Of a DNA stretch of 64,000 nt, positions 43,388 to 54,570 are shown in pieces. The notes beneath the pieces are model-generated. The model made no database searches, had not been told where the DNA came from, and saw nothing but the letters and a program-made list of their open reading frames with translations. Numbering within the stretch: the first letter of the stretch is position 1; each line of letters begins with the position of its first letter. Both the position numbers and the translations under genes were made by a program. Location of the stretch: assembly GCA_027575805.1 (NCBI GenBank), contig JANBPU010000068.1, forward strand, positions 1 through 64,000, in the 5' to 3' direction. The stretch is from Mycoemilia scoparia. Its lineage: Eukaryota > Kickxellomycota > Kickxellomycetes > Kickxellales > Kickxellaceae.

Positions 43388-45640
43388 TTGGATATATGGG
43401 CAAAAGCCAAGAAGTATTATGAATTGATATTTCAAGGCTTTTTGCAAAAGAACCAAGACCGGGATATTACAGTGACATTGTCAGATGGAAATACCGAAAA
43501 ATATAAATTTGGACAAGCAACACCCTTGGATATTGCTAAAAAGCATTTACGAACTTCATACAAAAAGTTTACTCTGGCCATTCTGGATGATACAATGCCA
43601 TGGGTTATAACAAGACCTATCGAAAAAAGCAGCACAATAAAATTCATTGATTTCAATAGTGATAGCTCTCATGCAAAGGATGTGTTCTGGCACTCTTCGG
43701 CACATGTTCTGGGTGTAGCTCTTGAAAAGACCTTTGGTGATAGCACTCTTTTATGCGATGGGCCTCTGATTTTGCTTGGCAGATTTTTCTACAAGTTTCT
43801 TTTGCTGGGAACTAATGGCCATGATAGTATGTATAAGTCAGAGCCTCATGCAAAAAGGATCGAGTCATTACTTGGTGATCCAGAAAAGCTATGACTTATC
43901 ACTGACAAGGATCTTCCAGAGATACAGAAAGCAATTGACAAGATTGTGTCCCAAAAGCATGGGTTTGAGCGCATTGAAGTTGATGCAAATATAGCAAAAG
44001 ATATATTTCATGATAACCCATTCAAGCTGCACTTTATAGATAGGACACTGTCTGCAGCTAGATCATCTTGCGGAGCTATGCATAAAGGGATGCTTTCACT
44101 TTACAAATGTGGCGAAATGATTGATCCTTGTCAAGGCCCCCATGTTGTTCACACAGCCTACTAGGAAAATTCAAGCTAAACAAGGTTTCTTCTGCACACT
44201 GGGTCACTGACAGAGAATCCCAAGACCAATCCACTCGATCTCCACTTCTAAATCGTGTATATGGTATCTCGTTCCCTTCCTCAAAACAACTACAAGATCA
44301 TGAAGTATTTTTGGAGGAAGCAAAGCAGCAAAACGAGATCACAGACAGATCGGAAAAGACCAGCGCCTATTTGTGAGCCACACATGGTCGCCTGGTGCAC
44401 CATTCTTCATGCCCCATGGACACAGAATTATCAACAGGCTTGTAGACATGATCCAGCTAAGGTACCTTAAATACGGGTTTGATCATGTCTCTACTCCACT
44501 GATATTCAAAAAAGAGCTCTGGGAAAAGAGCGGCCACTGGAAAAACTATAAGGAGGATATGTTTGCTGTTACTGATGCGGCCGCCCTAAAGAATTGCAAC
44601 TACAGCCATAACCACAAAGATCCGGATTCTGGCTTGAAGCCAATGAATTGTCCAGGCCATTGCCTGATGTTTGCCAGTCAACTTCATTCCTATAAAGATC
44701 TTCCTATTCGTTATGCAGAGTTTAGCCCACTACATAGAAATGAAGCATCTGGTACACTACCGGGCTAACAAGAGCACGCCAATTCCACCAAGACGATGGA
44801 CACATTTTTTGCACCCTTGACCAAGTACAAAATGAGATCCTTTCATCATTTAAATTTGTACATGAGGTATATACCATTTTTGGTTTCCCAAAATATGAGC
44901 TTAACCTCTCTACCAGGCCAAAAGAGAACTATATTGGAAATATCGATGAGTGGGATAAAGCCGAAGCTGCACTCTGCAAAGCACTTGATGATAATGGACA
45001 TCCCTGGAAGATAAATGAAGGTGATGGCGCTTTCTATGGACCACAGATCGATGTTCATGTACAAGATGCCTTGGGAAGAAACCATCAAACAGCCACAGTC
45101 CAACTTGATTTCCAGCTTCCCCTGAGGTTCAGTTTGAAATATTTAGAAGAAAGCGGGAGACACGGAATGCCTGTAATGATACATAGAGCGGTTCTTGGTA
45201 GTATTGAGAGAATGCTAGCAGTCCTGACAGAGCACTGGGCTAGAAAATGGCCATTTTGGTGCAATCCTCGCCAAGCAATAGTGACACCAATAGGTGCATC
45301 CAATCCAGAGATTATAAGCTATGTCCAAAAGGTTGCCAAGTATCTAAAATCCCCACTATCCAACCCCATTGCTGCCTTTTCTGAGAATGCTGAGACATCA
45401 GCATATTTGCCAAGTACAGCAGATAGATTCTATGTTGATCTCGATTTGTCAACTCAGAGTCTCAACAGGTCTATAAGGGCATCTCAGCTCAATAGATACA
45501 GCTTTTCGTTGGTTGCTGATGAAAAGGAAATGTCCACAAATACCCTAAGTGTCCGTCAGCGAGATGGTAAACAGCTTGGATCGATGAGTGTGAGCGAAGT
45601 AGCAAACATGTTCATCAACATGCAGAAAAACTATCAATAG
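43388..45640 (+). pseudogene. threonyl-tRNA synthetase pseudogene, no introns, several frame breaks
   Basis: Nearly full-length homology in family order: a TGS-like domain (ITVTLSDGNTEKYKFGQATP), the editing domain FWHSSAHVLGVALEKTFGDS, YKCGEMIDPCQGPHVVHT, the class II core GAPFFMPHGHRI, KSGHWKNYKEDMF, LKPMNCPGHCLMF (motif 2 region with zinc Cys), LHRNEASGTL, QFHQDDGHIFC, GDGAFYGPQIDVHVQD, ATVQLDFQLPLRFSLKY, IHRAVLGSIERM, and the anticodon domain WPFWCNPRQAIVTPI. Breaks include an in-frame TGA at 43892-43894, frame changes near 44160, near 44370 and near 44760, and another between about 44830 and 45070. Part of the editing domain after the 'GPP' site is degraded. Lack of introns could mean a processed copy; I cannot exclude an ancient duplicate. 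Confidence 0.9.
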
Positions 45641-46048
45641 AGAGTCTTTGACAAACCATTTGTTAATAAGGTTGTTTTTAGATCTAGACCTTTAAAAAAT
45701 CAATCACTTAATATAATGCGGGGTGCTGTTATTAAAGCCATTACTACTATTTCCTCAGTTTTAATCTATTGTAGCTGAACATTGTTGAAAAAGATATTGA
45801 GCAAAGCATTTGTGAAAAATATTGATATATTTATATTGTCTGTGACAATGTTATACTTTCATCTATGTGATATCTTGATCATTAGTGGGTGTACACAACA
45901 AATATATTGAAAGTGTTGATAATCTAAAAATCCTATAAAAATAGTCACTATTCGTATAATCCTATAACCAGAATCATCTTGGTCAATGTTTCTATGATAA
46001 ATCAATCAATTTATATGAACTGAAAATTATCTAAATGAATCTGTCAAA
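45641..46048. other. intergenic between convergent loci
   Basis: AT-rich spacer, nothing seen. Confidence 0.5.
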
Positions 46049-47119
46049 TTATGGAACCAATGTGGTTTCATATATTGACAAGTAGCTAGAATCATCCACC
46101 ACATTCGGAACATCATTATTTGATATTTTATCTTTTTTCTTGAAAATAGAATCGCTGGCTTGAGTGAATAAGCTACTTCCAGCATTGTTCTTGGCAGCTT
46201 TAAACTTAAACATAGACTTAATACCTTTAGCCTTGAAAAGAGGTCTGGTTGTGGTCTTTTGTGGACACTGTTTATTATGAGAATGGATCCATGCAGGGTA
46301 AGTAACTGGAATTTTAGAGCTGTGCCACAACTTTCCATCCAATCTGACAGCAATGGTATTGTCAAGGTTAAATTGATAAGACCTTGATCTCATCTCTTCA
46401 TCTATTGAGTCTAAGGGTATTATTACCTTTATAGGCTCATCCCTATGAGAATATTTTTCGTTCAATTTGACTGGGGATGGTGCATTTATTCGAGAAAATA
46501 CACAATGCCCATTAGAGCATGAATGTCTGTGCCATATTCTACAGATTCTTGGACGCACTTTATTGATTTTGACAGCCAACATGACTTCTCCTTCACTCTC
46601 ATCACCCTTGTCCTCCTCTGTAACAGTTGTTTGACAATGGTCAACATTGTCTCCATTACTGCTTTGGGGTTCAGGGACTTGATCAGGTCCACAGTCGTCA
46701 AAGCCAGGTGTAGAATTATCTGGGTTCAAGTCTGGCTTTTTTGGACAGTGTGACAATAGCACTTGATTATAAATGATCTTATCCTCATCTACGCTGTTTC
46801 TCTTGAGCTCTTGCTCACTACTTTCATTGTTAGGATAAATAGATATTTTGGCACTTTCGATGCTGCGCGCACTAACTTGGGTTATGATTTCTTTGTTGTT
46901 GTTTTTGCCAAGAATACTTCTATGCTGTACTGAATCTGTGGAGTAGTCTTGCTGTTTACCAAATATCGAGAAAGCACATTTTTTGGTACTTTTCTTCCTT
47001 TTTTTTGGTAAAACAATATTTGCATCTCCAGGATCAATCACATCAAGAGCGGCTTCCTTTCTTTGAATTTTCTTAATGCCCGCCTTTACAAGGTTACTGA
47101 CTGAAAAGAATTTTTTCAT
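46049..47119 (-). CDS. uncharacterised basic protein, 356 aa
   Basis: I chose ATG 47119 (MKKFFSVSNLVKAGIKKIQR) because a TATATTTAAA box lies about 110 bases upstream; an ATG at 47335 would add 72 residues of less coding-like sequence. Unrecognised. There is a Lys-rich nuclear-signal-like stretch (LPKKRKKSTKKC, about residue 38), an acidic/Asn/Ser-rich middle, a Cys/His-containing segment (CRIWHRHSCSNGHC), then IKVIIPLDSIDEEMRSRSYQ with FNLDNTIAVRLDGKLWHSS, which looks like a folded beta-rich core, and a Lys-rich C-terminus. The CxxxWHRHxCxNGHC spacing hints at metal binding, but no named zinc-finger type fits. Confidence 0.6.
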   Translation of the reverse strand: MKKFFSVSNLVKAGIKKIQRKEAALDVIDPGDANIVLPKKRKKSTKKCAFSIFGKQQDYSTDSVQHRSILGKNNNKEIITQVSARSIESAKISIYPNNESSEQELKRNSVDEDKIIYNQVLLSHCPKKPDLNPDNSTPGFDDCGPDQVPEPQSSNGDNVDHCQTTVTEEDKGDESEGEVMLAVKINKVRPRICRIWHRHSCSNGHCVFSRINAPSPVKLNEKYSHRDEPIKVIIPLDSIDEEMRSRSYQFNLDNTIAVRLDGKLWHSSKIPVTYPAWIHSHNKQCPQKTTTRPLFKAKGIKSMFKFKAAKNNAGSSLFTQASDSIFKKKDKISNNDVPNVVDDSSYLSIYETTLVP

Positions 47120-47937
47120 CACTTTTGAACAAAACGTGTAAATGTAAGGCGAAAGTTTATGAAAAGGAGAAATTCTAATAAAAATAACAAAAACGTTGAA
47201 CTTCACTTCAAGCAATAAAAGCCCTGCATTTAAATATATGTGGCTAGTCCATGTCGCTTGCCGCTTCTGACTATTATTGCTATCATTCTCTGAGTAGTTT
47301 ATACTGAGGAATGAATTAACTTTATTGAGTTTCATTGAGAAAATTGCGCTTTTACTATGAATACATTACAACAGCAAGAACCATTCATATCCATACAGCT
47401 TTATATTTCATGTACTCAAACTCTAGGTACTTTAAATTGAGTAAATTGGTTTAATCTATAGCATTTTGTACTTAATTATATGTGCATAACTTGCCATTTA
47501 AATTTTCCTTTGTCTGTGTATTTTATTTGTGTTTCCAGCTAAAGTAATGCTAAAGATAGTATAAAAGAATAGAACTATATAGCTAAATGTATAGAATAAA
47601 TATATAAACATATTTTGACATAATATCACTATGTCATAATAGAAATCTGCTCGAGAGAAGCACCTTTACAACAACCTTTTATATTTGATGCTAATTAAAA
47701 TATATTATAATATAACCATAGTTCTAATTTCACATACTCTAAACATTTAGATATAACAAAACAACTTTATAGTTATTACTAAGTTTTATTTCTCTATAAT
47801 TATTCTAATCTACAAATGGTAGATAAACTTTTATCTTTTCAGCTCAAGTAGAGATTTGACAATATCATACCTATATGAACTATTAAGAGGATCTAGACCA
47901 GGTAGAGCACGTTTCTAAGGAATGACACCAGATTATA

Positions 47938-48363
47938 TTGGAGTTCAAGTACAGCAAATGGTGGCTCTACAAACATTCCAATGATTCCTATAAGATTGGG
48001 CATGATTTTTCCTCTAGTATTTATTTGAAAAAAGAGAAAAATAAGCCTCAAAACAAATCCTTTGATACTAAATATCCCAAGCTAAAAAACAATGGCCTAA
48101 GCTCAATTTATGATAATATCGCTTTTGACATTATTTCTAATTGCATAGTTTACCAATCTTGAAACATTAGCAATCCCAAGTCTACTCTTGAGGGTGTTTA
48201 AAAACAGGCAGGTAAGATAAAAGGTATTTTTCCGCCGGATCACAAACCCTTTAAGAAGCTGGTTCGCTGCATGTTGTATTCTGGTTTCGAATCACTCACA
48301 TTTGACCAATACTCTCATCTTATGCGGCTATTTCCTGTACCTCAAGCCTTTCTTCCGGGCTTA
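47938..48363 (+). pseudogene. degenerate coding relic of unknown origin
   Basis: One frame reads EFKYSKWWLYKHSNDSYKIG onward to SNCIVYQS, is interrupted by TGA and TAA, and continues in the same frame as GIFPPDHKPFKKLVRCMLYS and ESLTFDQYSHLMRLFPVPQA to a final TAA. Composition is protein-like across the stops. I cannot name the parent gene. Upstream sequence is frame-disrupted. Confidence 0.35.
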
Positions 48364-49367
48364 TAATACAGTTAGCGAAGTTGATGTAAAAAAGTGAACT
48401 TCTAGCCATTATAAGGGATATTGCATGTCTAATGTACGACACTGATTAGATATTGAGATTTGGTGTTAAGATGTATTTGTTTAAAGGTCGGGTTGAAGTA
48501 TATCTGAGACTATGTTAATATGAAATTTCCAGTATTTTATTTCTTTTGCAAGGGTTATTAAAAATATAAAGTATTCAAAAAATTATTAACCACAGAACAA
48601 TTTCCAAAGACCATATAAAATCTGATTTCATACTATACAATGTGTCAGCTAAACAATAATATAATGATGCTGACTGCATTCCACATTAACTACCATGAAT
48701 CTTCCTCTCATAGTCCAACATCTAATGTAAAAGGAGGTCAAAGCTTGGAAAGGAGTTACTAATTCAGAACCCAATAGGGTGGGGATGTGATATGCATCCA
48801 AATATCAATTTCCAGTGAAATAGCTGCGAACAAAAAATAGTTCCAGGAATAAACAAATACTTGATAAGCTGCACAAGATAGAGAACTTTTCCACCCTAGT
48901 CCTCTCATTTCTAATGGCAAAACCAATTTTAAAATGAGGGTAGTAAATCTATAGGATCGCCATTACATAATTGTGTGTTTAGGAGCTTTAACATGTGTGA
49001 GAGTCGCACTCTAATGAAAAACAAAGATACCCTTACTGGAAGCAGCAATCTCTGACAACGGCTAGTAAAGTGCGGCTTGTTTTTGTTTTCTGCATTCCTC
49101 CAATACATGCACTCATTTACCCCTAGGAAATATTGACACAATAATTGCTATTATGTGGGCATGATGCTGCGATAGTTAAACATTGTATCCAAGGTTTGTC
49201 GCACAACATGAAATGTTGTCAAGGATCGTTAACTCCAAAAAAAACACACACACAAATAATTTCTATATTACAATAGATGTATATTTTTGTATAAAAATGT
49301 TGTATCAGTAGGTATTTATAATTATAACGACAAGGCTTGAAATACTTTGTAGAGAAATTTGTATTTA

Positions 49368-49387
49368 ATATATATATATATATATAT
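49368..49387. repeat. (TA)n microsatellite
   Basis: About 10 TA units in gene-poor DNA. Confidence 0.9.
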
Positions 49388-49502
49388 GCAAGTTTATATA
49401 CTTGCTCAAAAAGGCCAAAACAAGCTCTTGTTTGGATTTTAATCGATAGTTAGCATTATAATAATTGGTCACCTTTTCTACTAATTAACACTGACATCAA
49501 CC

Positions 49503-49531
<29 letters not shown>
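49503..49531. repeat. (CATA)n microsatellite
   Basis: Seven CATA units, 26 bases upstream of MITE B5. Confidence 0.9.
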
Positions 49532-49533
<2 letters not shown>

Positions 49534-49556
49534 CACATACATACGTATATAAATGA

Positions 49557-49654
49557 TGTATGGTAGGCATAAATGGGCTCAATCATCAGCCATTTCAAAT
49601 GCAATTCCTGGGGACCCATTCTTGTCTAAGGCTGTGTGAAAACTGGCCATATAC
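49557..49654 (+). mobile_element. MITE family B, copy B5
   Basis: TGTATGGTAGGCATAAATGGGC left end, CAATCATCAGCCATTTCAAATGCAATTCCTGGGGACCCATT core, GGCTGTGTGAAAACTGGCCATA right end. Confidence 0.8.
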
Positions 49655-52362
49655 ATATACATGGAGAAATTAGCCACCTCCATTCTTTGTCTGCAGAAAT
49701 AGAAAAAAGACGCAACAAACAAATTTGCCACACCACTTCCTATATTTTACTTGTTTGGTTGCAATAATACTGCAAGTGCGCTTGCCTACATGCCTTTTCT
49801 CACAGAACTCTGAAACTTGATTGATTGAATCCATCTTTATCCCCTAACCTAATCGCTAATACAAGAACATTTATGCAAACTAATGCCAATCCATTATGCC
49901 GATATTGAATTATGTATATATACGACCTCTGTTTCTACTTTTAAATATACACACATCTATTTACATCCAACGGGTTTGTCTATGTCTATACATGTATGTC
50001 TGTACACAGATCTTTTATTATATCATGGCTAAAGTCCTGTCTGTATACGCGCCAAACAAGACAATCACTCCTGTTTGTCTTGCAAAATACTCATTTATTG
50101 TACAAGAAATGTCAATTTAAGTAGTCTTATTCCGAAGAAGTGCAGAGTTATGTGTTACATACATATGACCTAACAATTACCTTTGCACATTTGCGCCTCC
50201 CCTTCATTCGTGCACGACATACAGAGATTTTGCAGTCCTTGAACCTAACCCTAAAGGAGTGGTACAAACCTGCTTTTGTCTCATGGATCAAGAGCTTTAC
50301 ACTGGTGCATCACTTTTTCCGAATGGATTAACACAACTAACATAACTTGTCTTAAGACAATGAGAAGCTTGAAAGTCATTGCTTTTAACGAACATATCAA
50401 GACAATGGGAATGGGGAATCAACTGGGGTGTAGCAACAATAAGGTGGAGGTGGCTTTGTTAAGTGAAAAGGTAGATCGATTTGTCAAATGGATTTTGTTA
50501 AGTTATTATCAATAAGACTCTTGACTACAAGACAACAGCAATTATATCAATCCATATATGTAAATATTGCCAAGGAATAATAAAAAATAGTTACAATTAG
50601 CAATCCAGCAGGTTATTTTTATAACTAAAAAATAAAATAATAACCAAATATAGCAAATCTATACATACAAAGGCGGTAAGCAAGCAATCTGTGCATTTTG
50701 CTTAAATGATTTACTATTCATTTTTACTTTATCCTTGTAGCATTACATTAGTGTTACTTTGGTCAATAATAACTTGAATATGTAGCTTTATATTATAATT
50801 CCAGTTCTGCACAGCTAGTATCTCTACATTATACTATAATAAAGATTTTCTGGGCATGAAATGTATGTATGTATATATTTAACAACGTTTACATACCGCT
50901 CCGTCACACTCCAGACTACAATTGAAAATTTATTTGACTCAGAACCCACTAGAAAATACTAATATCAATATTATCATGGGCATTATGTGTCAAAATGTCA
51001 CTACAGGAGGTTTGTATGATAGTATAAACCCCTTATCCATTATGGCCTAACCCCTAGTCTTTTAAAGTTAGATCAATTATATTATCCGAGTGAAACCGCA
51101 GCAGCACTAAAAGCATTACATATTCTATATTCCATATTTGTAAAGAACAGCTTTGACAATACAGCTAAAACCTAACATGACATGCTCCTGCCCCTAGATT
51201 GCTAGGGGTCCGATAAATTCAGATTAGTAATATTAAATATCGGTTGGGTAAATCGATGCAAAATGACATTAGGTAGCAAATAAAATATAAAAAAGGCACG
51301 ATCATTATCCCTGACAATTGCAGCAATACATACATTGATATGAATGTCTGATCGCAAGTTCATTTATTTTTTCTATTTATAATCGCAAATGTATTGATAC
51401 TGATAGCAAGTTGGCAGCTGATTGTATACATGTAAATTTAATTAGTTTAGAGAGTATCAGGACTAACCCAGAAAATTCTAATGATATAGAATAAACTAAT
51501 ACTACAAATAAAAATACTCTCGACCAACCACAGAATTTACAGAAATAAAAGGGGGGAATTTATTTAAATCGATAGTCATCTGATAAAAGCAACACACACA
51601 CACAAATATATATACAATTTTCATGCTATGCTATGCTATTTTTTATTTAATTTTCCGTTTACTTTTTCACGTGTGCAGATATATAGCGTTATAAACCTGA
51701 CTTGTTTGCCCAAGTACCCAAACCCCATGAATCTATAAACTCGATACATATATTGTGGTTGATAACGTGATTTAGTAATTTCTATATTATGGTCTCGATT
51801 CCTGAGAGTCGATATTCTTTTCATTGTTTCAAGTAGAAAATTAATTACATTTTAAATAAATATTTCTGCTAGAAAGATTTAACTGATATCATAGGCATTC
51901 GATAAAAACGCTCTATCATTTGAAAATCAGAAGAATAAATTGTTCAAGGCTTGGCGCTATCATCATGGGACTAAATGATGTATATGTGTCTTTGCAAAGT
52001 ATGCAAACATCGGAAATAAATACTACCACGCCAACTACTGGAAGGGAAAGCACATAATCCCTCAGATTGAAGTATAGACAAATGGCCACACAGACTTCAA
52101 TCCTTCACCAATAATAGCAAAGCCATGTCCCTTGTTAATACACCAAAATAGCAATAATTTCTAAATAGGGGTTTATTGATTTGAATAAAATACCACGCCT
52201 TACTTCACATGAAACCCAAAGAAGTTCTCTCACCCTCTCTCGCTCTTGGTTCAAAGCAAAAGTTTAGTCGTGACCATAAAACACACAAGCATATTTTCCC
52301 TTAATATGCAAATCATCTAATGATGTATGGATGGAAAATGCTTATTTTCAATGAGGCAGAAT

Positions 52363-52474
52363 GTATGGGTAATAATTTTTGAAGTGTACAATATTTTTGT
52401 GGCCAATGGTTATAGGGGCAGAAGCAATCACAACCAAATTGTGTGACTTACGCTTCAAAAATTATCTCAAATAT
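52363..52474 (+). mobile_element. MITE family A (short), copy A8
   Basis: GTATGGGTAATAATTTTTGAAGTG ... GGTTATAGGGGCAGAAGCAATCACAACCAAATTGTGTGAC ... CGCTTCAAAAATTATCTCA. Confidence 0.9.
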
Positions 52475-52495
52475 AGTCAGTTTTCAAGCTAGAAT

Positions 52496-52616
52496 ATACA
52501 AAAATGGTGGGTCCATAGGAATTACATACGGATTGGCACGTATCTGGGCTGAAATCTGAGGACCCCGTCATTTATACATACTGCACATTTAGACCCAAGT
52601 AAAATCTCGCCATATA
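52496..52616 (-). mobile_element. MITE family B, copy B6 (reverse), near A8
   Basis: The reverse strand reads ATATGGCGAGATTTTACTTGGGTC, GGTCCTCAGATTTCAGCCCAG, AATTCCTATGGACCC. It starts about 20 bases after A8. Confidence 0.7.
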
Positions 52617-53273
52617 CACACTGACATTTAAATTGTCATCTCCTTTGACTATTAGTAAGCAATAACAGTTTTTAGTTTTCCGGTTTATTGTTTATGTATT
52701 AGGGATATTAAGTAATGACTGTTTACTAACTGTGGTAAGTTATATAAGAGTATCATTACATTAATATATGTTAGTATATACCATCGAAATGAGTCAACAA
52801 TAAAGAAAGAAAAATATATTAAAAAGCTATACATACATGTATGTGGTAATCATGACTGCCCCCAAACAATATTATCTTCATGTTCACGATTTTACCAAAT
52901 GGAGTTTTTTAAACCGAGAGACTCTCACAGCTATAAAACTGTAACAACTGAAGTAGATATATCAGCAGCTATAGCTTGTCACATTTGCATCCATTCCTGG
53001 ATGAACAAACAGCGCACGTGGAATGAATCCCAGGCTATAATAATAACAATGTGGTTAAAAACATCTTCTCATGTAAATTTACGTGTGCGATATTGTGGTA
53101 ACGTATTTCTGTCTATCAATTTAAACTTAAAAACCAGTTATATGAATGTAGAAAAATAATAAAAATTGATGATGGCGTGATTTAAATTTCAGGCTATGTT
53201 AAAACGCCAGATGTGGTAAAAATGTTAAAAATAGCATCTATATTCACATATCGAAAACTTTCAATAGTAATCA
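52617..53273. other. intergenic, 0.65 kb
   Basis: AT-rich; the 86-aa frame at 52899-53159 shows no recognisable domain. Nothing supportable. Confidence 0.4.
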
Positions 53274-53388
53274 AATGCATGATAGGTAAAAACGAGTCCT
53301 CAGACTTTGTCCCCCACTTAAGAGTCAATTGATATGCAACTCCTGGGGGGACTCGTTTTTCTTAAAGCCTAATGAATTCTGACCATAC
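53274..53388 (+). mobile_element. MITE family B, copy B7, abutting A9
   Basis: GAGTCCTCAGACTTTGTCCCCCACTTAAGAGTCAATTGATATGCAACTCCTGGGG ... AAGCCTAATGAATTCTGACCATA. Right end continuous with A9. Confidence 0.8.
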
Positions 53389-53500
53389 GCAGACAATTTT
53401 TCAAAGGTGAATATGTTTACTAGTAAAACTGAACATCCATTTGGCTATGATTGCTTCTGCCCCTATAATCATTGACCCTTCAAAAATTATTTCCCATATG
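53386..53500 (-). mobile_element. MITE family A (short), copy A9
   Basis: Core GGCTATGATTGCTTCTGCCCCTATAATCATTG and right end CCCTTCAAAAATTATTTCCCATATG. The left end is odd: GCAGACAATTTTT there is repeated just outside the right end. Confidence 0.85.
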
Positions 53501-54372
53501 CAGACAATTTTTTGGAAAGGCCAGATGTGTATGGATGTGTGAGCATGTGTGTAGTTATAAAGGAATTTAGAATCCAATGCCTAACAATACCGTTGATGAC
53601 AATAATAGGAATAGAATAATAAAAATGGACAATAATAATGCTAATTGTAATGATAATACTAATATTTTGTTATAGGAAAGAATGATGATAATATTGGCAA
53701 CAATAGTGAGAGAATATGTACGTGTGTGTGTGTGTGTGTGATCAATAAGAGGCGTCGTTCCTGATTTCAACCAACAATTAGAGTTCAAATACTGAACAAT
53801 TAATGAGCACTGTTTAGCCACTGTTTCACAAGCGACCACATGCACCGGAGATAAACATTATGACAAAGGCCCTTCCTTGTCTGTGCACTGCCACGCTATC
53901 GCCTCTGTTCTGCTTCAATTGACTATTTGTTGCCGCTGTGCGTTACTGCCCAATTTTGACTATATTCCTATTATCCTGATATTGGGTTTTCTACACAAAC
54001 AGTATTCCCGCTAATATCATTGTTGGAGGCGAGACAAAAATAAAAAGAAGCTAGCTAGGCTATTGTACAACTATTTGTACGATAGAAAACTGGAATTCAC
54101 GATCTTTCTACTGCTGTTATTACTGCTACTGCTACTGTCTATATTATACAGAAACTCCAGGAGCCAGTGAATGGGGGAAATCAATAGGATCATGCCCAAG
54201 ATACAGAGATGCCTTCTAGCCTGATAGACAATTTTTCACATCGATTCTTGAAGTGTACCCAAAACCAAACAATTCTCTGTTTATTGGATATTGTGGTAAA
54301 AATAGAGCGTGAGCGAGTGTAATAAGAAACTTGGGTACCCACTTTTGTTCTTCTGGAGTTAGAGTAGTGCCA
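53501..54372. other. intergenic, 0.9 kb
   Basis: No supportable gene; contains a (GT)n run at 53721-53740 and the imperfect TACTGCTACTGC run near 54115-54140. Confidence 0.5.
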
Positions 54373-54570
54373 AATGGGTAGTTATTTGTGAAGGGCGAAA
54401 CTACTATTATCAATGAGAATATATGGGTAGTTATTTTTGAAGGGCTATAGAGTCACTCATTTGACTGTGATTGCCCCTATCAACATGCACCCCTCAAAAA
54501 TTATGATCCATATGCAAGTTGAAACTGACATACTAGTAGAACTCAGTCCTTCAAAAATAATCACTCATAT
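54373..54570 (-). mobile_element. MITE family A (long), copy A10-outer, interrupted
   Basis: The outer ends are AATGGGTAGTTATTTGTGAAGGGC and TCCTTCAAAAATAATCACTCATATG. The right half, read in reverse (CTACTAGTATGTCAGTTTCAACTTGCATA), is the long-subfamily core. It is split by A10-inner. Confidence 0.85.
54420..54513 (-). mobile_element. MITE family A (short), copy A10-inner, nested
   Basis: ATATGGGTAGTTATTTTTGAAGGGC ... CATTTGACTGTGATTGCCCCTATCAAC ... CCCCTCAAAAATTATGATCCATATG, inserted inside A10-outer. Confidence 0.88.

Larger units (their letters stand above)
47120..52362. other. gene-poor 5.2 kb
   Basis: Very AT-rich. It contains the TATA box of the 47119 gene (about 47229-47238), a coding relic (47938-48363), MITE B5, microsatellites at 49368-49387 and 49503-49531, and otherwise only short frames. 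A pair of overlapping frames at 50140-50515 has some coding character but no recognisable domain. Confidence 0.5.

Noticed and set aside
49503..49531. CRISPR-like short regular repeats
   Set aside because: Simple CATA microsatellite with no spacers; nuclear eukaryotic context.
50140..50515. Overlapping plus-strand frames of 63 and 79 aa
   Set aside because: Slightly protein-like but frames change without splice sites and no domain is recognisable.
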